A stretch of 64,000 nt of DNA from Burkholderiales bacterium (GTDB taxonomy: Bacteria > Pseudomonadota > Gammaproteobacteria > Burkholderiales > Casimicrobiaceae): the NCBI GenBank assembly GCA_016790165.1, contig JAEUPL010000007.1, forward strand, positions 1 to 64,000, read 5' to 3'. Positions 1-8,328 of the stretch are shown here, in pieces (position 1 is the first letter of the stretch; every line of letters starts with the position of its first letter). Below the pieces are notes generated by a model. It was not told where the DNA came from. It ran no database searches and worked only from the letters and a program-made list of their open reading frames with translations. The position numbers were made by a program, and so were the translations under genes.

Positions 1-19
1 GCGCGAAAATACGACACGC

Positions 20-140
20 CCCGCAGGGTTGCAGCGAGACGGCGTGTCTGCGGCGTTGCGATGCTTGAACGTGGAACCACCACGTTCTTCGCCTCGCGCC
101 TTGCAGCCAACGCCGTCTCGCTGCAACGCATCTCGCGAAA
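20..140. repeat. Nested inverted repeat at window start
   Basis: A perfect 17-base inverted repeat has arms at 29-45 (TTGCAGCGAGACGGCGT) and 110-126. Inside it sits a second hairpin, AACGTGG at 68-74 pairing with CCACGTT at 80-86. The first 169 bases hold no supported gene. The structure could fold into a long stem with a nested loop, as in an intergenic mobile palindrome or a bidirectional terminator. No second copy was seen in this window, so its family is unknown. Confidence 0.6.
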
Positions 141-169
141 AATAGTGTTAACACGCCCTAATTGATCGC

Positions 170-1147
170 ATGAGCAGCAAACCCACCATCGTCGTGCTCG
201 ACGACTTCGAGCGCGTCGCCGCAGACTCTGCCGACTGGAGCACCGTCCGCTCGCGTGCCGATCTGCGCATCCACCAAGCGCCGCTGCGCGGCGACGCGCT
301 GCTGCAGGCGCTCGTCCCGGCAGATGCAATTGTGTTGATGCGCGACCGCACGCCACTGCTGGCACCGCTCATCGCGCAACTACCCAATCTAAAGCTGGTC
401 GTTTTCACCGGCACGCGCAATGGCGCGCTGGATGCCAAGGCGCTGGCTGCGCGCGGCATCCCGGTCGCGCACACCGGCTGGGGCCCAAACAAGGACGCGA
501 CCACCGAGCTGACCTGGGCGCTCATTCTGGCGGCACAAAAGCGCATCACAACGCACGACGCCGGGCTGCGCCGTGGCGACTGGCGGCCACTGCGGACGAT
601 GTTGCCGGTGCTGCACGGCCAGCGCATCGGGGTCGTCGGATTGGGCGAAATCGGTGGCCGCGTGGCCGGCATTGCCCGGGCGTTTGGGATGGAGGTCGTC
701 ACCTGGTCGCCGAACATGACCGCCGAGCGTGCCGAGGCCAAAGGCGCACGTTCGGTGCCGTTCGACGAGCTGCTCGCTACCTCACACATCATCAGCACGC
801 ATCTGGTGATGGGGCCAGCGACCAGGGGTCTCTTCGGCGCCACCCAATTCGCCGCCATGCGGCCGGACGCGGTTTTTGTAAACACCTCCCGCGCCGGATT
901 GATCGACGAAGCCGCACTGGTTGCAGCACTCGCGAAAGGACGTCCCGGTGTAGCCGCGCTGGACGTGTTCAGCGAGGAGCCATTGCCGACGCAGCATCCG
1001 CTGCTGGCGCTGCCAAACGTCGTGCTGACGCCGCATCTCGGCTTTGTGGCCGAACCCGTGTTCCGACGGTTCTATGCCGACGTGGTGGACACGCTCACGG
1101 CATGGCTCGCTGGCGCGCCGTTGCCGCGCTTGTTGCCGCCGACGTAG
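170..1147 (+). CDS. D-2-hydroxyacid dehydrogenase family protein
   Basis: This 325-residue protein of normal length for the family should reduce 2-oxoacids to D-2-hydroxyacids (or the reverse) with NAD(P)H in the cytoplasm. Seen in the sequence: the Rossmann motif GLGEIGG (about 162-168); the substrate-binding arginine in NTSRAG (about 242-247); the catalytic glutamate in DVFSEEPL (about 265-272); and the catalytic histidine in LTPHLG (about 287-292). The order and spacing match formate/glycerate dehydrogenase-type enzymes. It reads alone, with a hairpin just past the stop and no partner gene pointing to a substrate. The exact substrate cannot be told from sequence. Confidence 0.9.
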   Translation: MSSKPTIVVLDDFERVAADSADWSTVRSRADLRIHQAPLRGDALLQALVPADAIVLMRDRTPLLAPLIAQLPNLKLVVFTGTRNGALDAKALAARGIPVAHTGWGPNKDATTELTWALILAAQKRITTHDAGLRRGDWRPLRTMLPVLHGQRIGVVGLGEIGGRVAGIARAFGMEVVTWSPNMTAERAEAKGARSVPFDELLATSHIISTHLVMGPATRGLFGATQFAAMRPDAVFVNTSRAGLIDEAALVAALAKGRPGVAALDVFSEEPLPTQHPLLALPNVVLTPHLGFVAEPVFRRFYADVVDTLTAWLAGAPLPRLLPPT

Positions 1148-1174
1148 ACGACGCGGCGCGCGTCTACAGCTTTT
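1144..1174 (+). terminator. Candidate terminator after the dehydrogenase
   Basis: A 7-base stem (GTAGACG at 1144-1150, CGTCTAC at 1161-1167) overlaps the stop codon and is followed by a short T run (AGCTTTTC). The stem is GC-rich but the T tract has only four bases, so termination would be weak. Confidence 0.35.
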
Positions 1175-1182
1175 CAACACCA

Positions 1183-1284
1183 ACGACCAGCGGGCGGTCG
1201 TTGCATGGATTTTTCGAACCAAGTCGACAACGTCGATAATCAAGCGAAACGCGCCAATGGCTGGTCGCTAGCGCTAAAAAGCTG
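1183..1284. repeat. Dispersed intergenic element, copy A
   Basis: This is one of six related intergenic segments in the window. It starts with a small hairpin (ACGACC, AGCGGGC loop, GGTCGT), carries the AAGTCGACAA core, and ends CTGGTCGCTAGCGCTAAAAAGCTG-like, which is shared closely with the copy near 32690. The left part (CCAGCGGGCGGTCGTTG) recurs at 22214. No protein is likely to be encoded. Confidence 0.55.
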
Positions 1285-1335
1285 CCGACGCGTACGGCGC
1301 ATCGGCGAGGGCCAATCAACGCGCCATTTGTGGCA

Positions 1336-1351
1336 CAATTTGCACAAATTG
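1336..1351. promoter_or_regulatory. Palindromic operator of the first toxin-antitoxin pair
   Basis: A perfect palindrome, CAATTTG-CA-CAAATTG, lies 52 bases before the antitoxin start. Its right arm runs into a TTGACA hexamer (1349-1354) that could be a -35 box, although no convincing -10 is visible. Antitoxins of this type usually repress their own operon by binding such palindromes; that role here is inferred. Confidence 0.6.
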
Positions 1352-1402
1352 ACACAATGCGGCGCCGCAGCAATTCGGCGCCACCATCCACCCGCCAGCA
1401 TC

Positions 1403-1639
1403 ATGCGCACCCTCGGCATCCGCGAAGTTCGCCAACGCTACGAAATCCTCAAGGAAACGCTCGACGCGGAAGGCGAAGTGATCCTCACGCATCACGGCAA
1501 ACCGTTTGCGCGCGTGCTGCCGATCGAGCCGGTGAAGCCGCGCAAGAAGTGGCAGCCCCATCACGAATTGCGCGCGTTGCTGCCCGCGCAAATGACGCCC
1601 AGCGAATCGTTGCTGGCGGAAGAGCGCGAGGACCGCTAA
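1403..1639 (+). CDS. Type II antitoxin, Phd/YefM-like
   Basis: This is a 78-residue protein. The start at 1403 (MRTLGIREVRQRY) begins directly with the antitoxin fold: the pattern IREVRQRYEIL followed by GEVILTHHGKPFARVLPI is typical of Phd/YefM antitoxins, where the beta strands form the DNA-binding dimer and the C-terminal tail (from about residue 50) wraps and blocks the toxin. It sits 7 bases before a PIN-domain toxin, so the two are surely co-transcribed. A longer reading upstream is open but crosses the operator and is unlikely. No strong Shine-Dalgarno sequence is visible. Confidence 0.8.
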   Translation: MRTLGIREVRQRYEILKETLDAEGEVILTHHGKPFARVLPIEPVKPRKKWQPHHELRALLPAQMTPSESLLAEEREDR

Positions 1640-1646
1640 GGCCGCG

Positions 1647-2084
1647 ATGCAGCTTTACTTCGATACCAGCGCGCTGGCCAAGGCCTACACCAGCGAATCC
1701 GGCAGTGCCGACGTGGACGACTTTCTGTCGCGCGGCACCACGGTTTTTCTGAGCGATCTCAACCGCGTGGAGCTACGCTGCATGCTCGCCCGGCGCTTCC
1801 GCATGGGCGAACTCAATGCCATGCAGGAGCAGGCGATCTGGTCTCAGTTTTTGCTGGATGTCGCTGACGAATATTTTGAGCCGGTACCGATGCCCGCATC
1901 GGCATGGACCATCGCCACCGGTTTGATTGATCGTGTCGCCCCCGTCGCGCTGCGCACTTTGGACGCACTGCACGTTGCGCTGGCCAGCGGGCTACCCGGC
2001 GTCACCTTCGTCACGGCCGACCGCGCACAGCGTAGCGCCGCGCAGCAACTCGGCCTCAACACCGTCGGCATCGCACTCGACTGA
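1647..2084 (+). CDS. PIN-domain ribonuclease toxin (VapC family)
   Basis: At 145 residues this is full length for a VapC toxin. It opens with the PIN signature YFDTSALAKAY (first acidic residue D6). A conserved glutamate follows in DLNRVELRC (about 38), and the later acidic pair appears in TLDALHVALA (about 105) and in FVTADRAQ (about 124). VapC proteins cut specific RNAs, often initiator tRNA, using magnesium held by these acids. The upstream neighbour is the matching antitoxin and the operator lies at 1336-1351. All key acids are kept, so the toxin appears intact, unlike the one near 4.6 kb. Confidence 0.88.
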   Translation: MQLYFDTSALAKAYTSESGSADVDDFLSRGTTVFLSDLNRVELRCMLARRFRMGELNAMQEQAIWSQFLLDVADEYFEPVPMPASAWTIATGLIDRVAPVALRTLDALHVALASGLPGVTFVTADRAQRSAAQQLGLNTVGIALD

Positions 2085-2117
2085 CCCACAGACTCCACAA
2101 GAAGAACCCTGCAAGCC

Positions 2118-3623
2118 ATGACCACCGAAACCACCCCTCCCGCCCCGCAAGACGAAAACCACATCATCGCCGAGCGCCGCGCCAAGCTCGCTGCACTGCG
2201 CGCTGGCGGTCAGGCATTCCCGAACGACTTCCGCCGCGACAGCCTCGCAGGCGATCTCGCCGCGAAGTACGGCGACAAGACCAAGGACGAGCTCGACGCG
2301 CTGAACGTCAGCGTGAAGGTCGCGGGCCGCATGATGCTCAAGCGCGTGATGGGCAAGGCGAGCTTCGCCACCGTGCAGGACATGTCGGGCCGCATCCAGT
2401 TCTTCGTCACCGACGACGGCGTCGGCGCCGACTCGCACGAGGCGTTCAAGCGGTGGGACATGGGCGACATCATCGCGGCCGAAGGCGTGCTGTTCAAGAC
2501 CAACCGCGGCGAGCTCTCGGTGAAGTGCGCGACGCTGCGCATCCTGACCAAATCACTGCGCCCGCTGCCGGAGAAATTCCACGGCCTCACCGACCAGGAG
2601 CAGAAGTACCGCCAGCGCTACGTTGACTTGATCATGAGCCCCGAGTCGCGCCGCACGTTCGAGATTCGCTCGAAGATGATCTCGTTCATCCGCAATTTCT
2701 ACGTCGAGCGTGGCTATCTCGAGGTCGAAACGCCGATGATGCACCCGATCCCCGGCGGCGCGGCGGCCAAGCCCTTCATCACGCACTACAACGCGCTCGA
2801 CCAGCAGATGTACATGCGCATCGCGCCGGAGCTTTACCTCAAGCGGCTCACTGTTGGCGGCTTCGAGAAAGTGTTCGAGATCAACCGCAACTATCGCAAC
2901 GAAGGCATCAGCACGCGACACAACCCCGAGTTCACAATGCTCGAGTTCTACGAGGCGTACCAGGACTATCACTACCTGATGGACTTGACCGAAACGCTGC
3001 TACGTGAATGCGCGCAGCACGTGCTGGGCAGCACCACCGTCAAGTTCGGCGAGCTCGACATCGACCTCGGCAAGCCGTTCGACCGTCTCACGATGGCGCA
3101 GGCGATCATGAAGTACAACCCGCAGTACACCGAGGCACAGTTGAACGACATGGAGTTCCTGCGCAACGCGGTGAAGAAGGCGGGCGAAGAAGTGCGCGCG
3201 ACCGACGGCCTCGGGCTGCTGCAGCTCAAGCTGTTCGAGGCGAACACCGAAGAAAAGCTGATCCAGCCCACCTTCATCATCGCGCACCCGACCGATGTGT
3301 CGCCGCTCGCCCGCGCCAACGATGCGAACCCGGCCGTCACCGACCGCTTCGAGCTCTTCATCACGGGCCGCGAAATCTGCAACGGCTTCAGCGAACTCAA
3401 CGACCCCGAAGACCAGGCCGCGCGCTTTCAGGCGCAGGCCACGGCCAAGGATGCTGGCGACGAAGAAGCGATGTTCTACGACGCCGACTACATCAAGGCC
3501 CTCGAATACGGCCTGCCCCCCACGGCCGGCGAAGGCATCGGCATTGATCGCCTCGCGATGCTGTTCACCAACTCACCAACGATTCGTGATGTGATTCTGT
3601 TTCCGCAGTTGCGGAAGGAGTAG
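2118..3623 (+). CDS. lysS: Lysyl-tRNA synthetase, class II
   Basis: This 501-residue enzyme joins lysine to tRNA-Lys with ATP. An OB-fold anticodon-binding domain spans about residues 60-165 ([24 protein letters not shown]). The class II catalytic core follows: motif 1 near 206-220 ([17 protein letters not shown]), motif 2 near 253-275 ([21 protein letters not shown]) and motif 3 near 472-484 ([13 protein letters not shown]). Length and motifs match bacterial LysS. In E. coli and many relatives lysS follows prfB. Here prfB lies at the other end of the window on the opposite strand, so that pairing is broken. Confidence 0.98.
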   Translation: MTTETTPPAPQDENHIIAERRAKLAALRAGGQAFPNDFRRDSLAGDLAAKYGDKTKDELDALNVSVKVAGRMMLKRVMGKASFATVQDMSGRIQFFVTDDGVGADSHEAFKRWDMGDIIAAEGVLFKTNRGELSVKCATLRILTKSLRPLPEKFHGLTDQEQKYRQRYVDLIMSPESRRTFEIRSKMISFIRNFYVERGYLEVETPMMHPIPGGAAAKPFITHYNALDQQMYMRIAPELYLKRLTVGGFEKVFEINRNYRNEGISTRHNPEFTMLEFYEAYQDYHYLMDLTETLLRECAQHVLGSTTVKFGELDIDLGKPFDRLTMAQAIMKYNPQYTEAQLNDMEFLRNAVKKAGEEVRATDGLGLLQLKLFEANTEEKLIQPTFIIAHPTDVSPLARANDANPAVTDRFELFITGREICNGFSELNDPEDQAARFQAQATAKDAGDEEAMFYDADYIKALEYGLPPTAGEGIGIDRLAMLFTNSPTIRDVILFPQLRKE

Positions 3624-3640
3624 GCAGAGGCATTACTTCG

Positions 3641-4580
3641 ATGAAATCAGAGTCAGAACTGCGTCAGCCGGAGCTACAACTTACTCGCACCGATTTCGTC
3701 GCCTGCGACTGGCGGAGCCCGCTAGTCGCAACTGAAAGAGACGGCTACTCTTCGATGCGCGACGCTTTTCTCGCGGCGGCCAGCCGTACGTTTGCGAGCC
3801 ACGAAAGGAAGGCAGCCAAAGTGTTCTGGTTGCTTTCGTCCGCGTGCTCGATGATGCTCCGCCCAGCCAGTGTCAATGAACCGTTCAAGCCGCTTTTCGT
3901 TCTCGAAGGCCAGCGATCGATAATCGCCGATGACTTTCAGAAAGAGGAGTTAGCCTTTTTCGCTGAAATTGTTGACGATATCGACGATCCGTGGCTACGC
4001 GCCAGATTGGCGGACATAGTTTGGCTCACATCTGATGTTCGTGACGTTCGATTTGCTCTGCTCGCGATTGATGCATATCGGTTGATTCCACTGAGTTTGG
4101 AGTCTTGGATTCGGGGAGGTGAACATTGTTGGGCTCGCGCTATCAGCCTAGCCAAATTGCTCAAGAGCGGTGCCGGCGACCAATTGAAGAAAATCGAAGA
4201 AAGCGTTATCACGGCGTTGAAAGCTGCTGGTAGCGCGGATGGGTTTCTTGCTTTGTGGCTAGCCGAAATGCTCGCAGCCGATGGTATGGCGCGTCACTGT
4301 AGCTTAGACATCGCGGACAAACTTCAGGAAATAGCCGATGATTTCCGCCATGCTGGTGAATCACTCAGAGCGCGCGGGTACTACAAGGGTGCGTCTGACT
4401 GGTACCGAACAGCGAGGGCCGACGACAAATCGGCAGATATGCTCGTTGAAGTCGCAGAGAGCTTTGTGGGTGAGGCACGGTCGAAAGCATCATCCGATAC
4501 TCCGATCAACATACTTGCCGCGTCGCACTATGAGGACGCAATTCAAGCGTACCGACAGATTCCGCGCGCGCTGCGTGGCG
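3641..4580 (+). pseudogene. DUF4209-like protein, 3' end lost
   Basis: The open frame from 3641 resembles the helical N-terminal part of DUF4209 proteins (segments DWRSPLVATERDGYSS, EIVDDIDDPWLRARLADIVW and HYEDAIQAYRQIPRALR). After about residue 312 the resemblance stops. The frame then runs through the antisense of a truncated PIN-toxin gene until a chance stop at 4675. Full-length relatives are much longer and carry a C-terminal DUF4209 domain, which is missing here. Sampled 60-base lines have about 48-53% GC, below the neighbours, suggesting transfer. A 12-base-pair hairpin lies inside the frame at 3704-3730. The family call is from memory of the sequence pattern; the function is not established. 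Confidence 0.6.
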
Positions 4581-4817
4581 TGTGGAGTCCGCCACGTCAA
4601 AAGCATCACTCCACGACAGCACGGCGTCGCGTGCCTGCTCCGCGCTTCGTCCGCTCTTCCTGGTCAGCACATTGAACAATTCGCCCAGCACCTGCGCGGG
4701 CAAGACGACGTTGTTCACGTCAAGCGCAGCAACCACGTCTGCCGCGCGTTTGCAGCGTTTGAGGTCACCCACGCCCTCCGCGTAGGCGAGTACGTTGGTA
4801 TCGATGGCGACTCTCAT
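4580..4817 (-). pseudogene. PIN-domain toxin (VapC-like), C-terminus lost
   Basis: The protein starts well (VAIDTNVLAYAEG, first acidic residue D6, then the conserved glutamate in VLGELFNVL) and follows a PIN-domain toxin as far as WSDAFDVADST near residue 79. There the homology ends at the same place where the opposite-strand DUF4209-like gene ends. The lost part normally carries the WDALI and SEDLQDG segments with the remaining metal-binding acids, so this copy should be catalytically dead. It lies 13 bases downstream of an intact antitoxin gene. The open frame continues to 4506 with unrelated residues. Confidence 0.7.
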
Positions 4818-4830
4818 TGCGAGCTACCGG

Positions 4831-5064
4831 CTACTCGTACAGATCGTTGCGTGTCCAGTTGCGCGCACCGCTCACAGGTTGTGCGCGCAGGCGTTTCAAC
4901 AACGCGGCTTTCGCCGATTGGCGAGTTTGATCGCCAACCTGAACGCCGACAATTTTCGCCACGGGTTTGCCGCGCGAGACGACAATCACCTCCTCGCCCG
5001 CGCTGACATCACGCAGCACAGCGGAGAAGTGACGATTGGCATCGGCAGACGAGATGGACTTCAT
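4831..5064 (-). CDS. Type II antitoxin, Phd/YefM family (orphaned)
   Basis: This 77-residue protein has the classic Phd/YefM pattern: SADANRHFSAVLRDVSAGEEVIVVSRGKPVAKIV (DNA-binding half) followed by a basic C-terminal tail that would bind the toxin. The start at 5064 (MKSISSADAN) fits the family; an ATG three codons upstream (5073) is also possible. A perfect palindrome lies at 5076-5092, placed to act as its operator. Its toxin partner just downstream is truncated, so this looks like an antitoxin that has outlived its toxin. It might still neutralise a related toxin elsewhere. Confidence 0.82.
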   Translation of the reverse strand: MKSISSADANRHFSAVLRDVSAGEEVIVVSRGKPVAKIVGVQVGDQTRQSAKAALLKRLRAQPVSGARNWTRNDLYE

Positions 5065-5075
5065 GGCGCTCAATT

Positions 5076-5092
5076 GTAGTGTTAAACACTAC
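5076..5092. promoter_or_regulatory. Palindromic operator upstream of the orphan antitoxin
   Basis: The 17-base sequence GTAGTGTTAAACACTAC is a perfect palindrome (8-base arms, one central base) starting 12 bases before the antitoxin start. Its sequence differs from the CAATTTG operator of the other module, so the two antitoxins probably do not cross-regulate. Autoregulation is inferred from the position and the family. Confidence 0.65.
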
Positions 5093-5104
5093 TATTTTTG
5101 CCAG

Positions 5105-5192
5105 CGTAACCTCGACGCAACTGAGTGGAATCGAGGGCCACATTCCGCGACCTGCAAATGCCTCGATTCCGTTGCACTGCATCGCGGCTACG
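5105..5192. repeat. REP-like inverted repeat, copy 1
   Basis: The right arm (5161-5192) begins CCTCGATTCCG and ends ATCGCGGCTACG. The left arm (5105-5136) is its degenerate reverse complement, ending GGAATCGAGG. The same arms occur at 26083-26171 and 35031-35189. It lies between a gene start and the end of a convergent-side gene, outside coding DNA. Confidence 0.75.
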
Positions 5193-5264
5193 GGCTCACG
5201 AGGCCACTGCTTCGGGGCAGCTAACTTGGCAGATCGAAAGGTTCAGCGCCGTCCCTCGCGCACC

Positions 5265-5906
5265 CTACCCACCCGCCAACCGCCCCACCACCTCCACCGC
5301 GCCGCCCTTGCCAGCGCGCACGACGACGGCTTCGCCCATGGCGGGCACAATGCCTGTGATGGCGGTGATGTTGACCTGATGGGTGACGAGCAGCAGCGTT
5401 TCGCCGGGCTTGAGGGTGGCGATGCGCTGGCGCACTTCGGCGGATTGTTTTGGCTCGGCGTCGCGGTCGTCAAAGAATGAGTTGAGCGCCGGCCAATCCT
5501 CCGCCTGCCCGGCGATGAGCGTGGCGGTGTCGCGGCAGCGGCACCATTGGCTGGTGTAGACGCCGGTGAAGCGCACACCCGCCTGCCGCAGCCGTTCGCC
5601 AAAGCGGGCAGCCGCGGCGCGCCCGTCCACCGAGAGGTTGCGTTGCGTGTCACACACGCCCAACTTGAAGCCGGGTGGGTCGCCGAGGCCGGGCACCGTC
5701 TGCGCGTGGCGCAGCAGCACGGCCACGCCGCCGCGATGGATCGCTGCGAGGGCGCGGGCGTCCTCGGCGGTCGTTGCTATCGTCACCTGAGCCGCCCATC
5801 CCAGCACGAGCGCGAGGCCGGGCCACAGCAGTTGAATTGCGCGGCGATGGGCGCTCCGAAGCGCGTTGTGCACCGTTCCTGGGATTTCCTGTGGAACAGA
5901 ATTCAT
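5265..5906 (-). CDS. Secreted or membrane-anchored histidine phosphatase family protein
   Basis: About 213 residues from the ATG at 5906. The catalytic signature RHAQT (about 65-69) is the phosphohistidine loop of the histidine phosphatase superfamily. A second histidine occurs in LLVTHQVNI (about 174), and arginines in the SQWCRCRDTA segment help bind phosphate. A hydrophobic stretch near residues 25-45 (AIQLLWPGLALVLGWAAQVTIA) looks like a signal peptide or anchor, so it probably acts in the periplasm. Five codons upstream another ATG (5921) is in frame. The substrate is not evident from the context. Confidence 0.8.
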   Translation of the reverse strand: MNSVPQEIPGTVHNALRSAHRRAIQLLWPGLALVLGWAAQVTIATTAEDARALAAIHRGGVAVLLRHAQTVPGLGDPPGFKLGVCDTQRNLSVDGRAAAARFGERLRQAGVRFTGVYTSQWCRCRDTATLIAGQAEDWPALNSFFDDRDAEPKQSAEVRQRIATLKPGETLLLVTHQVNITAITGIVPAMGEAVVVRAGKGGAVEVVGRLAGG

Positions 5907-6010
5907 CCAAAGATGCTGCAACGCGCTACGTGCGCCGTCAATCCGGTACGACCCGGCTTGGCACCTGCCACGCGATGTTCGTATCGTTGACGACCACTTA
6001 TCATGCAGCG

Positions 6011-6862
6011 ATGATCCGCACGCCGTTTGACCCGCTGCCCCTGCTTTCGCGTGACCCGCAGCGCCACATCACGCCGCTCAAGATGTATGGCCTCTATCGC
6101 GAGGCGATGCGCGTGTTGCCCATCTTCGCCGATACGCGAAATGAGCTGCCGGCAGCGGCACTGCTGATCGCGCCCAGATCAGCGAGCCAGTACGACCAGA
6201 GCCACTACGCCGATGTGCAGTGGGTGGTGTATCCCGCGCTTCCTGCCAACGCCGGGCCGGGCCTGATGGACGCGATGGCCGATGCCGTCGTGACGGCAGT
6301 CGGCGACGAGTCGTTTGTGCTGAAGACCATTGATGCGTCGCTGCCGCCCCTGGTCCAGCAACGGCGCGGCACACAGGCGGCGCCCGCCCCCGAATGCAGG
6401 CGCGCGTTGTGCACGTTTGGCGTGGACAAACACCCTGGCGCAAGCGCCGACGGCACGGTGCTCGTCAGCGCCCGCATTCCCGATGTCGCGCGCCCACTGC
6501 TGCGCATTCACGGCGTGTACTCCAAGGCCGAGCTGGACGCGCTGTTTGCCGATGGTTCGGCGCGCTGCCATGTGCGCCTTGCTGATCCGTCGGCGGGTGA
6601 TGGCAATGCGATTGGCGTATTGCTGACGTTCCCGAACACGCCGGCGATTCATGAAATTGGGTCGCTGCACGTGCGCGCAGACGCGCGCCGCGCGGGCCAT
6701 GCGCGGGCGCTGCTGGCGTCAGCGCTGGCGGACTTGCGGCAACGCGGGCTCACCGTGCGCTACGTGGTGGATGCCGGCAATGCCCCATCGATCGCGCTCG
6801 CCACTGCAGTCGGGCTGCGCGAGCAATTCCGGCTCGCGCACTGGGTGTTCGCGGCGAGCTAG
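6011..6862 (+). CDS. GNAT family N-acetyltransferase
   Basis: About 283 residues from the ATG at 6011; an in-frame ATG at 5975 is an alternative start. The C-terminal third carries a GNAT fold: HEIGSLHVRADARRAGHARALL (acetyl-CoA-binding loop, about 217-236), then ALADLRQRGL and VVDAGNAPSIALATAVGL (about 255-275). The first 180 residues do not show a recognisable motif and may be a degenerate first GNAT repeat or a substrate domain. Transfer of an acetyl group from acetyl-CoA to an unknown amine is the likely activity. It is flanked by unrelated genes. Confidence 0.75.
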   Translation: MIRTPFDPLPLLSRDPQRHITPLKMYGLYREAMRVLPIFADTRNELPAAALLIAPRSASQYDQSHYADVQWVVYPALPANAGPGLMDAMADAVVTAVGDESFVLKTIDASLPPLVQQRRGTQAAPAPECRRALCTFGVDKHPGASADGTVLVSARIPDVARPLLRIHGVYSKAELDALFADGSARCHVRLADPSAGDGNAIGVLLTFPNTPAIHEIGSLHVRADARRAGHARALLASALADLRQRGLTVRYVVDAGNAPSIALATAVGLREQFRLAHWVFAAS

Positions 6863-6906
6863 GAGAATATTTACGAGCACCGGACGTAACGTACCGCACC
6901 CAGATC

Positions 6907-7236
6907 ATGTCGCACTGCCAAACCTGCGGCGCCTGCTGCGCCAGTTTCCGTGTTGATTTCTCCGTGACCGAGTTGCAGGAGAACGGTGGCGCCGTGCCTG
7001 ACGGGCTGGCCGATGTGATCAACGACTACACGGCGCGACTGCGCGGCACCGACTACGCATCGCCGCGCTGCGCTGCACTGAGCGGGCGCATCGGAGAACG
7101 CGCGCATTGCAATATCTACGAATGGCGGCCGGGGCCGTGCCGCGAGTTCCGCGAGGGTGACGATGCCTGCGAACGGGCGCGGGCGCGGCACGGTTTGCCG
7201 CCGCTGCCCTCTGCTGCAGCGCGGCCAACGAACTAA
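6907..7236 (+). CDS. YkgJ family cysteine-cluster protein
   Basis: This 109-residue protein has cysteines in the order CxxCGACC (residues 4-10), C (about 57), C (about 70) and C (about 79), with YEWRPGPCREF, the hallmark of the YkgJ/Fe-S-oxidoreductase-like family thought to hold zinc or an iron-sulfur cluster. No enzyme activity is firmly assigned to the family. Its last four bases overlap the end of the opposite-strand methyltransferase gene, a convergent arrangement with no room for a terminator. Confidence 0.85.
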   Translation: MSHCQTCGACCASFRVDFSVTELQENGGAVPDGLADVINDYTARLRGTDYASPRCAALSGRIGERAHCNIYEWRPGPCREFREGDDACERARARHGLPPLPSAAARPTN

Positions 7237-8204
7237 AGGCCGACAGGCTCCTGGGCGAAGCGCTTCCGCATCGAATCCAGCCCGAAGGTTTCGAGCACCG
7301 CATCGAGTCGCGTTTGGGCCGCAACGCGCGGACGATTTTTGAATTGCGCGATGATCAGCTCGTTCTTCATCGAGTGCTCCCAGCCCACCAGTTCCGTCAC
7401 CCTGACCTGATAGCCCGCCGCCTCCAGGCGCAGCCCGCGCAGCACGTTGGTGATCTGCGCGCCGAACTCGCGCGCCTGGATCGGATGCCGCCACAACTCG
7501 GCGACGCTGGACTTGCTGCGTGATTGATCCTTGTCGTTGCGCAGAAACGCCGCCACCTCGGCCTGGCAACAGGGCACCAGCACGATGAACTTGGCCTTCT
7601 TCGCCAGCGCGAAGGTGATCGCATCGTCGGTGGCGGTGTCGCAGGCGTGCAGCGCGGTCACGATGTCAATGGGTACATCGAGCTCAGGCGCGTTCGCCGC
7701 ATCGGCCACACTCAGATTGAGAAAGCTCAGATCGCTGAAGCCGCTGCGCGCGGCGAGCGCGCGCGAACTGTCGACGAGCGCCGCGCGCGTCTCGATGCCG
7801 TACATGTGGTGTGGCTGCGGCAACGCCTTGAGCACCAGATCATGCAGGATGAAGCCGAGATAAGACTTTCCGGCGCCGTGATCCACGAGGTTGACGCGGC
7901 CACGCTCGGCCACCGTCTGCTGAATCAACGGTTCGATGAATTGCGTGAGGTGGTAGACCTGCTTGAGTTTGCGCCGCGAGTCCTGATTCATGCGGCCATC
8001 GACCGTCAGGATGTGCAGCGCCTTGAGCAGCTCCACCGACTGGCCGGGCCGCAGCTCAAGCGGCGACGCGCCCCCCGCGGCGGCTCGCCCGGCGGATCGA
8101 GTCGCCGGTATGGCGTGTGACGTGGCGGCTGATTTGGCAGGTGTGGGCACAGAGGGGACGAAGGAATCAACGAAGTTGCGCTCGCCGCGCGGTGCTGCGC
8201 TCAA
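7233..8204 (-). CDS. SAM-dependent methyltransferase (METTL25/PF13679-like)
   Basis: About 323 residues. The SAM-binding motif LVDHGAGKSYLGF (about 127-139) and the acidic strand-2 loop (GIETRAAL) show a class I methyltransferase. ALHACDTATDDAI (about 207-219) followed by VPCCQAEV (about 233-240) is the pattern of the PF13679 family, which includes the eukaryotic METTL25 proteins. The substrate is unknown; RNA or protein are both possible. The start is uncertain: position 8204 is a TTG, no in-frame ATG precedes the conserved core, and the first 45 residues are poorly conserved-looking. Confidence 0.75.
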   Translation of the reverse strand: MSAAPRGERNFVDSFVPSVPTPAKSAATSHAIPATRSAGRAAAGGASPLELRPGQSVELLKALHILTVDGRMNQDSRRKLKQVYHLTQFIEPLIQQTVAERGRVNLVDHGAGKSYLGFILHDLVLKALPQPHHMYGIETRAALVDSSRALAARSGFSDLSFLNLSVADAANAPELDVPIDIVTALHACDTATDDAITFALAKKAKFIVLVPCCQAEVAAFLRNDKDQSRSKSSVAELWRHPIQAREFGAQITNVLRGLRLEAAGYQVRVTELVGWEHSMKNELIIAQFKNRPRVAAQTRLDAVLETFGLDSMRKRFAQEPVGL

Positions 8205-8328
8205 GGCATTCGCGCGGGAGCATAGCGCCTCGCGGGCGTCACGCGCGCGGGGTGTCTGGTCGGCAGGCAGGTTGGGGGTGCGGCTACAGCTTTGCCGCGT
8301 CGCCGACTGCCAGCTGGGGCCTGCAGCG

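Noticed and set aside
148-885. Long open frame on the minus strand across the D-2-hydroxyacid dehydrogenase gene
   Set aside because: It is an antisense shadow typical of GC-rich genes; its translation is rich in Ser/Arg/Ala with no family motif, while the plus-strand frame has full catalytic motifs.
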